Source of the DNA: Propioniferax innocua | Lineage (GTDB): Bacteria > Actinomycetota > Actinomycetes > Propionibacteriales > Propionibacteriaceae | DNA length: 64,000 bases | Assembly: GCF_006716235.1 (NCBI RefSeq) | Contig: NZ_VFOR01000001.1 | Span: forward strand, 1 to 64,000 | Reading direction: 5' to 3' | Part shown: one piece after another, positions 54,988-63,331 of the stretch | Layout of the letters: the number at the start of each line of letters is the position of its first letter | Position numbering within the stretch: position 1 is the stretch's first letter | Notes under the pieces: generated by a model | Told to the model about the DNA's origin: nothing | The model's input: the letters and a program-made list of their open reading frames with translations, nothing else | The model's database searches: none | Position numbers and translations under genes: made by a program

Positions 54988-55131
54988 TAGCCCTCCACAA
55001 TGATCGAAACCATGGCTGATCGCCTCGGATCAGCGGTGCTCCTCACCATACTCGTCGCGTCGAGCCATCGACGGTGGAGTGCCCCCGGAGGGATCTTGGA
55101 AGATGGCCCGGCGCGACGTGCGGCGTTGGTT

Positions 55132-55590
55132 TCAGGCGGCGGGCTCGACGAGCTCCAGCAGGACGCCCCGGGCATCCTTGGGATGGACGAAATTGATGCG
55201 CGAACCGCCGGTGCCGATCTTGGCCTCGGGGTACAGCAGGCGCAGGCCGTGGCCGCGCAGGACCTCGCTCACATGGTCGAGATCCTTCACGCGGTATGCG
55301 AGCTGCTGCATGCCCTGACCGTTGCGGGCCAGGAACTTGCCGATGGCGGAGTCCTCCTTCAACGGAGCGAGCAGCTGGATCTGGGCGTTTTGCTCGAGCT
55401 GTTCGCCGGTGCCGATCATGGCCTCCTCGACGCCCTGCTCCTCGTTGGTTTCACGGTGCAGCAGACGCCATCCCATCACTTTCGTGTGGAATTCGATGGC
55501 CTCGTCGAGATCGGGAACGGCGAGTCCCACATGGTCGATGCAGACGAAGAGATCGGGGTTGTCGGAGACGATGTCGCTGATGTCACTCAT
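55132..55590 (-). CDS. mce: Methylmalonyl-CoA epimerase
   Basis: 152 aa. Interconverts (S)- and (R)-methylmalonyl-CoA in propionate metabolism. Two vicinal-oxygen-chelate half-domains: FVCIDHVGLAVPDLDEA (metal His at 20), IQLLAPL, QQLAYRVKDLD (Gln in place of the usual His before LAYRV) and GVLLELVEP (metal Glu). Length matches the Propionibacterium enzyme (about 148 aa). Divergent from a thiolase. Confidence 0.93.
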   Translation of the reverse strand: MSDISDIVSDNPDLFVCIDHVGLAVPDLDEAIEFHTKVMGWRLLHRETNEEQGVEEAMIGTGEQLEQNAQIQLLAPLKEDSAIGKFLARNGQGMQQLAYRVKDLDHVSEVLRGHGLRLLYPEAKIGTGGSRINFVHPKDARGVLLELVEPAA

Positions 55591-55706
55591 GAGCCCATGA
55601 TCCCACCAGATACCAGTGGAACAGGTGGTGGGGCTCCCATCGAAGCCGCCAGTCCCGTATGCTGACCGAGAAAGTTAGCGGTCGATAACTCGAAGGTGAG
55701 GAAACC

Positions 55707-56900
55707 ATGAACTCAGGTTCTGTGATCGTCGGAGGCGCACGCACTCCGATCGGACGCATGCTCGGATCATTGTCCACGGTCAAGGCGACCGACTTGGGCG
55801 CCACCGCGATCTCCGGTGCGCTGGAGCGTGCCGGTATCACCGGCGGCGATGTGGATCGGGTGATCATGGGCCAAGTGCTTCCCGCCGGTTGCGGTCAGGG
55901 TCCGGCACGTCAGGCCGCCGCGGCAGCGGGCATCCCCATGGAGATCCAGGCCATCACGATCAACAAACTCTGCCTCTCGGGCATCCAGTCGATCATCATG
56001 GCCGATCAACTGATTCGCCTCGGCGAGGCCGATGTCGTGGTGGCCGGTGGTATGGAGAGCATGAGCCGGGCCCCGCACCTGCTGACCAATGGACGCACCG
56101 GTCACAAGTACGGCTCGTTCACCACGCTCGACCACATGGAGACCGACGGCCTGTGGGACGCCTTCATCGATGCGCCCATGGGCCTGCTGACCGAGCAGCG
56201 CAACTCCGGTGACCTCGAGGTGTCCCGTGCAGATCAGGACGCCATGGCCGTGCGCTCGCACCAGAAGGCAGCCGCAGGCGCGGAGCGTCTCGCCGAGGAG
56301 ATCGTCGAGGTCCGCGTGCCGGGGCGTCGCGGTCAGGAGACCGTCGTCACCACCGATGAGGGTGTGCGCGCTGACACCACTGCCGAATCGCTGGGCAAAC
56401 TGCGTCCCGCGTTCAGCAAGGAGGGCACCATCACCGCCGGCTCGGCGTCGCAGATCTCCGATGGCGCCGCTGCGGTCGTTGTCATGAGCCGTGAGGCCGC
56501 CGAGCGGCTTGGCTGCACCGTGATGGCCGAGATCGTCGCCGACGGTCAGGTGGCCGGACCGGATTCGTCGCTGCAGCTGCAGCCCGCCAACGCCATCCGG
56601 AAAGCCTTGGAGCGCGCCGAGATGGGTCTCGACCAGATGGACCTCATCGAGATCAATGAGGCCTTCGCCGCCGTCGGCCTGTCCAGTGCCCGAGATCTTG
56701 GACTCGATGAAGATGCCATCGAGGCGAAGTTGAACGTCAACGGTGGAGCCATCGCGCTGGGTCACCCGATCGGCGCTTCGGGAACCCGCGTGGTGCTGAC
56801 GCTGATGCACGAGCTTGGACGCCGCGGTGGTGGCGCCGGCGTCGCTGCCCTGTGTGGTGGCGGTGGTCAGGGAGATGCCCTGATCGTCCGCGTTCCCTGA
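55707..56900 (+). CDS. Acetyl-CoA C-acetyltransferase (thiolase)
   Basis: 397 aa. Condenses or cleaves acetoacetyl-CoA. The nucleophile Cys is in [11 protein letters not shown] (about 88-98), the catalytic His in [11 protein letters not shown], and the second Cys in [25 protein letters not shown] is the CoA-loop block. Degradative versus biosynthetic use is unclear, but the nearby hydroxyacyl-CoA dehydrogenase suggests short-chain acyl-CoA turnover. A hairpin follows the gene. Confidence 0.92.
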   Translation: MNSGSVIVGGARTPIGRMLGSLSTVKATDLGATAISGALERAGITGGDVDRVIMGQVLPAGCGQGPARQAAAAAGIPMEIQAITINKLCLSGIQSIIMADQLIRLGEADVVVAGGMESMSRAPHLLTNGRTGHKYGSFTTLDHMETDGLWDAFIDAPMGLLTEQRNSGDLEVSRADQDAMAVRSHQKAAAGAERLAEEIVEVRVPGRRGQETVVTTDEGVRADTTAESLGKLRPAFSKEGTITAGSASQISDGAAAVVVMSREAAERLGCTVMAEIVADGQVAGPDSSLQLQPANAIRKALERAEMGLDQMDLIEINEAFAAVGLSSARDLGLDEDAIEAKLNVNGGAIALGHPIGASGTRVVLTLMHELGRRGGGAGVAALCGGGGQGDALIVRVP

Positions 56901-56926
56901 ATGGTGGGTTCAGGTCTGTTCGAGCA

Positions 56927-56969
56927 GACACCCCGATGCCCGGCGAGTTGAGTCGGGCACCGGGGTGTC
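56927..56969 (+). terminator. Terminator-like hairpin after the thiolase gene
   Basis: GACACCCCGATGCCCG (56927-56942) pairs with 56954-56969 at 15 of 16 positions, with an 11-base loop. The following GTGCTGTAT is only weakly T-rich. Confidence 0.65.
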
Positions 56970-57032
56970 GTGCTGTATACATGCTGACGATGTCGTGGTT
57001 CTTCCCCCTCGCGCGGCATCGAGGAGGACGAC

Positions 57033-57188
57033 GTGGGTACATGGGTCAAGAAGATCGTGTGGGCGCTGATCATCGGATTCGCGCTCTTCTATCTGGTGAC
57101 GCGGCCCGAGGACGCCGCAAACGCTGTCAAGGGATTCTTCGGGGCGTTCGGAGCGATCTTCCGCTTCTTCACCGCACTCGCCAGTTGA
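57033..57188 (+). CDS. 51-aa single-span membrane protein
   Basis: MGTWVKKIVWALIIGFALFY start, then LVTRPEDAANAVKGFFGAFGAIFRFFTALAS. One membrane helix (about 6-22) and a second amphipathic helix. Such mini-proteins are commonly encoded just before the bPH-domain gene in actinobacteria, as here (7 bases). The GTG start is fixed by GAGGAGGA 4 bases upstream. The function is unknown. Confidence 0.78.
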   Translation: MGTWVKKIVWALIIGFALFYLVTRPEDAANAVKGFFGAFGAIFRFFTALAS

Positions 57189-57195
57189 TGGCACG

Positions 57196-57735
57196 ATGGC
57201 CTTCTACGACGAGTTCCTGCATCCGGACGTCGATCGGCTGCTGATCTCCGACCAGGGCGAGATCGTCGTCGACGAGGTCCGGCGTCATCCTGTGCGTATC
57301 GTCGTGCCGGTGTTGGGGATCGTGTTGGCGGCCTTCGTGTTCATGGCGATGCCCTTCGTCGCCGGGGTAGCCGGTGCTGGGTATCTGGTGCTCTTCATCA
57401 TCGGGATCCTCTTGGTCCTGTGGGGCGTCTGGCGCATCCACAGTGAATACATGGACCGCTTCGTCATCACCAACATGCGAGTGTTCCGCGTCCATGGTGT
57501 CTTCACCCAACACGTGGCCACCATGCCGTTGCAGCGCATCCTCGACATCGCCGTCGAGCGCCCCTTCATGGGGCGGCTGCTCGGCTACGGGCACTTCGTC
57601 TTCGAATCCGCGGCTCAGGATCAGGGTCTGCGCGACATCCGGTTCGTCGGACGCCCCGAGGAGCGTGACCGCACGATCCAGCGCGTGATCCAGCGTTCGG
57701 GTGCCCGCAAATCGTTCGTCGACGGCAGTTGGTGA
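57196..57735 (+). CDS. Bacterial PH-domain membrane protein (YdbS/DUF304-like)
   Basis: 179 aa. Two membrane helices (about 31-55 and 59-80) precede a bPH2 domain (RFVITNMRVFRVHGVFTQHVATMPLQRILDIAVERPFMGRLLGYGHFVFES). Family members sit at the cytoplasmic membrane face; some are tied to envelope stress or bacteriocin resistance, most are uncharacterised. The ATG lies 7 bases after the 51-aa gene. GTGA overlap with the next gene. Confidence 0.87.
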   Translation: MAFYDEFLHPDVDRLLISDQGEIVVDEVRRHPVRIVVPVLGIVLAAFVFMAMPFVAGVAGAGYLVLFIIGILLVLWGVWRIHSEYMDRFVITNMRVFRVHGVFTQHVATMPLQRILDIAVERPFMGRLLGYGHFVFESAAQDQGLRDIRFVGRPEERDRTIQRVIQRSGARKSFVDGSW

Positions 57736-58907
57736 CCAGCGTGCGCATCCTCGCGGTGTCCGACTCCGATTCGTACCTGAAGTGGAGCCATGCCCTGCTC
57801 CGACACGCGGCGAGCGATGAGGGACATCTGGTGCACGAGGTGGTGCTCAGCAATGTCCTGAGTCCCTCTGTGGACCAGATGATCGCAGCAACCGGAGGAA
57901 CGGTGGACCGCGTGGGGATCATGGGCCTGGTCGCGCGGGTGCGTGCCCTGCGTCCCGATGCCGTGCTCGTGTCCTGTACCGGTCCGGCGCTCGAGGTCGT
58001 GATCGACACCCTGCACGCGGCCGGGCTGTTGGGCCCCGCGAACCCCGGACGGCCGGTGCTGGTGACCGGTTTCCCCGGCATCACGGTTCCGGCCAACGAG
58101 CTCGCCCTACGGTTCCGCCGTCACGTGGATCTGGTGATCGTCCATTCACGACGCGAGCTCCGCGAACATCGCGTTCTGGCAGCGTCGCTGGGGCTTCCCA
58201 CGCGGTTCGCGCTCGCGCGTCTGCCGTTCCTGCCGGACTCCGCGGAGCCGGGCACAGCTGCAGCGAGGGGCGCGGCCAGAGATCGACAGGACGTGCTGTT
58301 CGCAGCTCAATCCCTGGTGCCGGCGCAGGAGGAGCAGCGTCGTGCCATTCTGGCGGCGCTTGCCGACGTGCCTGACGGAATGCGTCCCGTGGTCAAGGTG
58401 CGGGCAGTGGTGGGGGAACGGCAGGCCCACAACGAGGACCTGCCGTATGCCGAACTCGATCCCGATCCGCGCATCATGTTCCGCGCCGGGTCGATGGCTG
58501 ATGCCCTGCAACGAGCCAGAGGGTTTGTCACGGTTTCGTCGACGGCGGTGCTCGAAGCACTCGCCATGGGAATCCCCAGCATCGTGCTCAGTGACTTCGG
58601 CGTCGATGATGCGATGATCACCACCGTGTTCACCGGTTCCGGACTGCTCGGAACGCTCGATGATGTGCGCGCTGGACGTTTCGCCCATCCCCATCCGGAC
58701 TGGCTCGAGGACAATTACTTCCACAACCGAAGCGATGACGAGTGGCTCGACGAACTCGCACACCTGGTGTCAGAACCGAGGATGCCGGTGCACGTGGAAC
58801 CATTCGGGGATGTGAAGACACGGGCGCGCCGGTGGGTCAGGGTGTGCGTGCCTCCGCGATGCGGTCGCATAGCTCCCGGACCGCTCCGCGGCCCGCGGGG
58901 AAGGTGA
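57732..58907 (+). CDS. DUF6716-like putative glycosyltransferase
   Basis: 391 aa. A two-lobed GT-B-like layout: RILAVSDSDSYLKWSHALL at the start, PVLVTGFPGITVP in the first lobe, and FVTVSSTAVLEALAMGIPSIVLSDFGVDD (a nucleotide-sugar-binding type loop) in the second. The family is poorly characterised and is often found beside CMP-sugar synthetases, as here. The GTG overlaps the bPH gene stop. The 3' end overlaps the convergent CMP-sugar gene by 71 bases, and the last 35 residues look non-conserved. Confidence 0.7.
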   Translation: MTSVRILAVSDSDSYLKWSHALLRHAASDEGHLVHEVVLSNVLSPSVDQMIAATGGTVDRVGIMGLVARVRALRPDAVLVSCTGPALEVVIDTLHAAGLLGPANPGRPVLVTGFPGITVPANELALRFRRHVDLVIVHSRRELREHRVLAASLGLPTRFALARLPFLPDSAEPGTAAARGAARDRQDVLFAAQSLVPAQEEQRRAILAALADVPDGMRPVVKVRAVVGERQAHNEDLPYAELDPDPRIMFRAGSMADALQRARGFVTVSSTAVLEALAMGIPSIVLSDFGVDDAMITTVFTGSGLLGTLDDVRAGRFAHPHPDWLEDNYFHNRSDDEWLDELAHLVSEPRMPVHVEPFGDVKTRARRWVRVCVPPRCGRIAPGPLRGPRGR

Positions 58908-59991
58908 GCACCAGACGGGCCGCCGACCGCACCGATGCTGGGGCATCGGGGACGGCGATGGGCCAGCCCACGGCTGTCATGGCGTCAAGGGTTTCGACAT
59001 CGGCCGAGACCAAGGCGGCGCGCTCGGGGGAGATGCCGTGCTCGTCCAGCCAGTCGGTGATGTCCTGCGCTGTCGACCCCGGCAGCGTGGTGAGCCCGAG
59101 TCTTTCCGGCGCAGGCGTGCCGAGTTTCTGAGGAAGAACAACCCAGGGAATGTCGATCTGGTTGAGCCCGATCACGTCGGCGCGGTCGATCGTGACCGCA
59201 GCGCCGTCACCCTGCCAGGCGCAGGCGCCGCTAGTGAGGATGCCATCGACGACGCTGAACACGACATCCACATCGAGCGGGAGATCTGCGGGCGGGCTGT
59301 CGAGGATGCCGGCGAAGGCATCGGCGAGAGCAAGCTCCTCGGCGGTGTCGATCTCGAGTGATGCCAACTCCGAGACCGGCACGACACGTGTCGTACCGAA
59401 GAAACGGTGCTGCGCACGGAGGAAACCCTTGACGTCCATCACGTAGAAGGCGCCGGTCTCACGGTAGTCCGGGCGCCGATCCTGGCGTCGGGGGCGGTGG
59501 CTGGCGTCGTGGTTCTGCCCCACCATGGGTCCGGTTCCCGGCGGACAGGAATCTTCTGCATCGCGCCACAGGAACTCGAAGGTCTCCACTCCGGAGAACA
59601 CCGAGTCGGCCTCGCCGCCGGTCACGAGCTCGACACCGGCGTCGAGGTCCTTCGGTTCGAGGAAGGGGCTCGTGCACTGCACGAACACCAGGGTGCGTGG
59701 GTCGACACCGTGATCGGCGATTTCATCGAGCGCGTGCAGAAGCGCCGATTCGCTGGACGCGGTGCTGCTGGCGAGGTCTGCTGGGCGATGGATGATTTCG
59801 GCGCCCTCCGCACGTGCCACCTCGGCGATGTCGGCGGCATCGGTGGTCACGTAGACGTGGTCGATGAGCCGTGCTGCGCGGCAGGCACGCACGGCGCGAC
59901 CGATCAACGGGACACCGCCGACGGGTTTGAGGTTCTTGCCCGGAACCCCCTGGGAACCTCCCCGGGCCGGGATGATCGCGACGGTGGTCAT
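58837..59991 (-). CDS. CMP-sugar synthetase (NeuA-like) fused to a HAD-like domain
   Basis: 384 aa. Residues 1-225 are an acylneuraminate cytidylyltransferase-type domain: IPARGGSQGVPGKNLKPVGGVPLI (CTP loop), TSPFLEPKDLDAG, RQDRRPDYRETGAFYVM. Residues 235-384 resemble a KdsC-type HAD phosphatase, but the DxD motif is degenerate (FSVVDGILTSG), so the nucleophilic Asp is missing. It should activate a nonulosonic or similar acid with CTP for surface glycans. The ATG at 59991 lies 7 bases after TAGGAT. Confidence 0.85.
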   Translation of the reverse strand: MTTVAIIPARGGSQGVPGKNLKPVGGVPLIGRAVRACRAARLIDHVYVTTDAADIAEVARAEGAEIIHRPADLASSTASSESALLHALDEIADHGVDPRTLVFVQCTSPFLEPKDLDAGVELVTGGEADSVFSGVETFEFLWRDAEDSCPPGTGPMVGQNHDASHRPRRQDRRPDYRETGAFYVMDVKGFLRAQHRFFGTTRVVPVSELASLEIDTAEELALADAFAGILDSPPADLPLDVDVVFSVVDGILTSGACAWQGDGAAVTIDRADVIGLNQIDIPWVVLPQKLGTPAPERLGLTTLPGSTAQDITDWLDEHGISPERAALVSADVETLDAMTAVGWPIAVPDAPASVRSAARLVLTFPAGRGAVRELCDRIAEARTP

Positions 59992-59998
59992 GCGCCGC

Positions 59999-60004
59999 AT
60001 CCTA
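59999..60004 (-). promoter_or_regulatory. -10 element for the leaderless CMP-sugar synthetase gene
   Basis: TAGGAT on the minus strand ends 7 bases before the ATG at 59991, with no ribosome site. Confidence 0.5.
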
Positions 60005-60020
60005 GGCTGCCCGCACGTTT

Positions 60021-60065
60021 TCCTTCATTGCGTCTGCGGGCGTGTCCCGCAGACGCAATGAAGGA
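60021..60065. repeat. Perfect 20-bp inverted repeat
   Basis: TCCTTCATTGCGTCTGCGGG (60021-60040) and its exact complement (60046-60065) enclose a 5-base loop. It lies upstream of the CMP-sugar synthetase promoter. The stem is followed by AAAA, not T, on the minus strand, so it is not a standard terminator there. Confidence 0.85.
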
Positions 60066-60070
60066 GGATG

Positions 60071-60139
60071 CCCAATGCAGTGTTTGACCGGGTACCGAGA
60101 CGCTCTGTGAAACGATCATGGATCAAACGCTGCATTGGG
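60071..60139. repeat. Second inverted repeat, 17-bp arms with 35-base loop
   Basis: CCCAATGCAGTGTTTGA (60071-60087) pairs with 60123-60139 at 16 of 17 positions. It starts 5 bases after the previous hairpin and ends 43 bases from the pgm stop. It could be the pgm terminator or one part of a small palindromic element. Confidence 0.75.
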
Positions 60140-60182
60140 TCAGGCCATGCAGGCCAGGTGGCACTCCTTGTCGGTGGAGCGG

Positions 60183-61811
60183 TCAGCCCAGAACGCCGTC
60201 AACCAGCTTTTGGGCATCCGCCTGCACCGCAGCCAGATGATCGGGGCCGCGGAGCGTCTCGGCGTAGATCTTGTACTTGTCCTCGGTGCCCGATGGGCGA
60301 GCGGCGAACCAGGAGGTCTCGGTGGTGACCTTGAGGCCGCCGATGGGTGCGTCATTGCCAGGAGCGTTGGTCAGGATCGCGGTGATGGGCTCGCCGGCCA
60401 GCTCATCGACGGTCACATCGGATTTCGAGAGACCCTTGAGTCGTTCCTTCTGTTCCCGGTCGGCAGGCGCGTCGATTCGGGCATAGGCGGAAGCCCCGTG
60501 ACGGGCCTCGATCTCGGCGTAGTGCTGCGAGGGGGATTTGCCGGTGACCGCAAGGATCTCCGAGGCCAGCAGACCCAGAATGATCCCGTCCTTGTCGGTG
60601 GTCCACGTCGAGCCGTCGCGGGTGAGGAATGACGCCCCGGCCGATTCCTCACCGCCGAAACCGATGTCACCGGATTCGAGGCCGGGCACGAACCACTTGA
60701 AGCCGACCGGCACCTCCACGAGGCGGCGCCCAAGCTCGGCAGCCACTTTGTCGATGAGGCTGGAACTCACCAGCGTCTTGCCGACACCCGCATCGGCGCT
60801 CCAGCCCTCGCGGTGACCGAAGAGATACTCGATGGCCACGGCCAGGTAGGCATTGGGATTTATCAGACCCGCATCGGGGGTGACGATTCCGTGACGGTCG
60901 GAGTCGGCGTCATTGCCGGTGGCGATGTCGTACTTGTCACGGTTGGTGATGAGGCTGGCCATGGCGTCGGGGGAGGAGCAGTCCATGCGGATCTTGCCGT
61001 CGGTGTCCAGCGTCATGAAGCGCCACGTGGGGTCGACCGCGGGGTTGACGACCTCGAGATCCAGGCCCCATTCCTCACCGATGCGGCCCCAGTACTGCAC
61101 TGCCGCGCCGCCCATGGGATCGGCGCCGATGCGGACCTTGGCGCCACGGATGGCGTCCATGTCCACCACGAGGCCGAGCTCACGGACGTAGTTGCCGAGG
61201 TAGTCATGGATGGTGACTTCGCCGAAGGCCTTGGCGAACGCGGTCCGCTTGATCTGTGAAGGATCGGCGAGCAGTTCGTTGGCGCGGTCGGCGATCCAAG
61301 AAGTGGCATCGCTGCCGGCGGGGCCGCCATGCGGCGGGTTGTACTTGAAGCCGCCGTCGCGGGGCGGGTTGTGCGACGGTGTGACCACGATGCCGTCGGC
61401 CAGTGGCTGGGCCTTGCTGGTGTTGTGCACGATGATCGCGCGCGACACGGCCGGTGTCGGGGTGTATTCGTCCTCGCGCTCGCACCGCACGTCGACACCA
61501 TTGGCGTGCAGGACTTCGATGGCGGTACGCCAGGCGGGCAGCGACAGGCCATGGGTGTCCTTGCCGAGGAACAGCGGGCCACGCACGTCCTGACTGGCGC
61601 GATATTCGACGATCGCCTGCGTCGTTGCCGCGATGTGGAGTTCGTTGAACTTGGTGTCCAGGCTGCTTCCGCGATGGCCGGAGGTTCCGAACGAGACGCG
61701 TTGGTCGGGGTCGGCGGGATCCGGCACGAGATCGTGGTACGCGGCGATCAGGGCGTCGATGTCGATCAGATCGGCGTCGGTGGCGGGCTTGCCGGCACGA
61801 GGATGACTCAT
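60183..61811 (-). CDS. pgm: Phosphoglucomutase (alpha-D-glucose specific)
   Basis: 542 aa. Interconverts glucose 1- and 6-phosphate, linking glycolysis with glycogen and nucleotide-sugar synthesis. The phosphoserine loop is VVTPSHNPPRDGG, the Mg site GNDADSDRHG, the sugar loop FGGEESAG and the C-terminal phosphate loop RPSGTEDKYKIY. FGTSGHRGSS marks the N-terminal domain. Its position before the CMP-sugar gene fits envelope sugar supply, but long hairpins separate the two. Confidence 0.95.
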   Translation of the reverse strand: MSHPRAGKPATDADLIDIDALIAAYHDLVPDPADPDQRVSFGTSGHRGSSLDTKFNELHIAATTQAIVEYRASQDVRGPLFLGKDTHGLSLPAWRTAIEVLHANGVDVRCEREDEYTPTPAVSRAIIVHNTSKAQPLADGIVVTPSHNPPRDGGFKYNPPHGGPAGSDATSWIADRANELLADPSQIKRTAFAKAFGEVTIHDYLGNYVRELGLVVDMDAIRGAKVRIGADPMGGAAVQYWGRIGEEWGLDLEVVNPAVDPTWRFMTLDTDGKIRMDCSSPDAMASLITNRDKYDIATGNDADSDRHGIVTPDAGLINPNAYLAVAIEYLFGHREGWSADAGVGKTLVSSSLIDKVAAELGRRLVEVPVGFKWFVPGLESGDIGFGGEESAGASFLTRDGSTWTTDKDGIILGLLASEILAVTGKSPSQHYAEIEARHGASAYARIDAPADREQKERLKGLSKSDVTVDELAGEPITAILTNAPGNDAPIGGLKVTTETSWFAARPSGTEDKYKIYAETLRGPDHLAAVQADAQKLVDGVLG

Positions 61812-61895
61812 GGGGCCAGCCTAGCGATGCGGCTTGGCTGACGATCCGGTGAGGTGCCCCGCTCGAGCGGGGCTGCGACGTGTTGGCACGGATGC

Positions 61896-61901
61896 CAGAA
61901 T
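61896..61901 (+). promoter_or_regulatory. -10 element for the leaderless YbbN-like gene
   Basis: CAGAAT ends 7 bases before the ATG at 61909, in the divergent gap to pgm; no ribosome site or clear -35. Confidence 0.5.
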
Positions 61902-61908
61902 GAGGCCC

Positions 61909-62835
61909 ATGACGACACCCGATAACACCAGTCGTGCCGATTTCAACCGCCCCGGAGCCGTGGACCTCTCCGCTTTGAAGCAGCAGGCCGAAGCGCAGAG
62001 AAGTGCCCCCAGCGGCGCTCCCGGTGGTGGAGCAGCCGGTGGTTATGTGGCCGATCTCGCTGACGTGCAGGAGCTGCAGGGATATCTGCAGTCTTCGATG
62101 CAGCATGTGGTGATCATCGAGTTCCACTCCGACCGCGCCGAGGGCGGCGCGCAGATGAGCCAAGAACTCAAGAGCCTGGCCAACGCCAGCGGTGGAAAGT
62201 GGCTGTTGGTGCGCGTCGATTGCGATCAGCACGCTGATGTCGCCCAGCAGCTCGGGGTCCAGGCGATCCCCACGGTGGTGGCCGTGATCGGTGGACAGCT
62301 CATGCCACTGTTCCAAGGCGTTCAGCCCGCCGACGCGGTCAAGCAGGTGGTCGATCAGGTGCTGCAGGCCGCGGTGGCCAATGGGATCGTCGGTCAGGCC
62401 CAGCCGATCGCCTCGCAGGTCGCGAGCGGAGAAAACGAGGAACCAGCGGCTGACCCTCGTTTCGCTGAAGCAGACGCCGCACTCGCACGGGGGGATTACG
62501 AGGCTGCGGTGGCCGCGTTCGACGAGGTGCTCGCGCAGACGCCCGGTGACGCCGAAGCATCCGCAGGCCGCGCGCAGGCATCGCTGCTGGCTCGGACCAC
62601 CGCTGAAGAGCAGCCGAGCGAGGGGATCGACGCCGAGCTCGCCGCCGCCGATCGCGAACTGATGAGCGGTGACGCCGCCGCGGCCTTCGATCGACTCATC
62701 GCCGTGATCCGGACCACCTCCGGAGATGAACGCGATCGGGTGCGTGTGCGCTTGCTGGAGCTCTTCGAGACGCGGGGCGCGTCGGACCCGGCAGTGATCA
62801 AGGCGCGTCGGGATCTCACCAGCGCCCTTTTCTGA
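61909..62835 (+). CDS. Thioredoxin-fold TPR protein, YbbN/CnoX-like co-chaperone
   Basis: 308 aa. A short disordered N-terminus precedes a thioredoxin fold (about 50-160). The active-site CxxC is absent (EFHSDRAEGGAQMSQEL), but the cis-Pro region AIPTVVAVIGGQLM is kept. TPR-like helices follow (about 185-308: ADAALARGDYEAAVAAFDEVLAQTPGDAEA). In E. coli the homologue is a chlorine-activated holdase that hands clients to DnaK/GroEL. The ATG start is leaderless-like; an in-frame ATG at 61834 is upstream. Confidence 0.85.
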   Translation: MTTPDNTSRADFNRPGAVDLSALKQQAEAQRSAPSGAPGGGAAGGYVADLADVQELQGYLQSSMQHVVIIEFHSDRAEGGAQMSQELKSLANASGGKWLLVRVDCDQHADVAQQLGVQAIPTVVAVIGGQLMPLFQGVQPADAVKQVVDQVLQAAVANGIVGQAQPIASQVASGENEEPAADPRFAEADAALARGDYEAAVAAFDEVLAQTPGDAEASAGRAQASLLARTTAEEQPSEGIDAELAAADRELMSGDAAAAFDRLIAVIRTTSGDERDRVRVRLLELFETRGASDPAVIKARRDLTSALF

Positions 62836-62885
62836 TCAGAACGGATTCTGGGCAGAACGGGCCCCGAGCGGGGCGCGACCGGCGG

Positions 62886-63329
62886 TCAGGAGGCGTGACG
62901 TTCGATCACGTCGCCGACCGCCGGTAGTGCGTTCGTGACGAGTTTGGCGGCGCGTCCGCGCAGGCCGTGATAGGCCCGGCGCAGGGCTTCGCGTCGGGAC
63001 GCCTCCGCGGAACGGTCTGTCACCTGGAGCAGGGCCTCGGCGACGGCTGGTCCGTCGGCAGCCAGGAAAGCACCGAAACCTCCGGTACCGGGGTAGTCCT
63101 CCCACCAGGGTTGGAGGGCGGCCGCGAACTCGGGAAGCAGATGGTTGATCGCGTCGGCCACGAACGTGGGGCGGACACGCTGGGCGAGCCCGTAACCGGT
63201 GCGCACGGCAGCCCCGGAGATTCCGGTGGTCGCCTTGACCTGTGTGGCGACGGCATGGTCGAGGTCGGTGACGACCCAGGGGCGTGTCGACGGGTCGAGC
63301 AGTTCATCGCGCAGGGCGGTGTCGGACAT
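62886..63329 (-). CDS. Small conserved actinobacterial protein (DUF6918-like)
   Basis: 147 aa, no membrane segment. Helical throughout: LRDELLDPSTRPWVVTDLDHAVATQVKATTGISGAAVRTGYGLAQRVRPTFV, then LLPEFAAALQPWWEDYPGTGGFGAFLA. This WWxxY-containing family is known only by sequence. The ATG at 63329 follows GAGGAGC by 7 bases and lies 2 bases after the stop of the NUDIX gene, so both are in one transcript. Confidence 0.72.
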   Translation of the reverse strand: MSDTALRDELLDPSTRPWVVTDLDHAVATQVKATTGISGAAVRTGYGLAQRVRPTFVADAINHLLPEFAAALQPWWEDYPGTGGFGAFLAADGPAVAEALLQVTDRSAEASRREALRRAYHGLRGRAAKLVTNALPAVGDVIERHAS

Positions 63330-63331
63330 GT

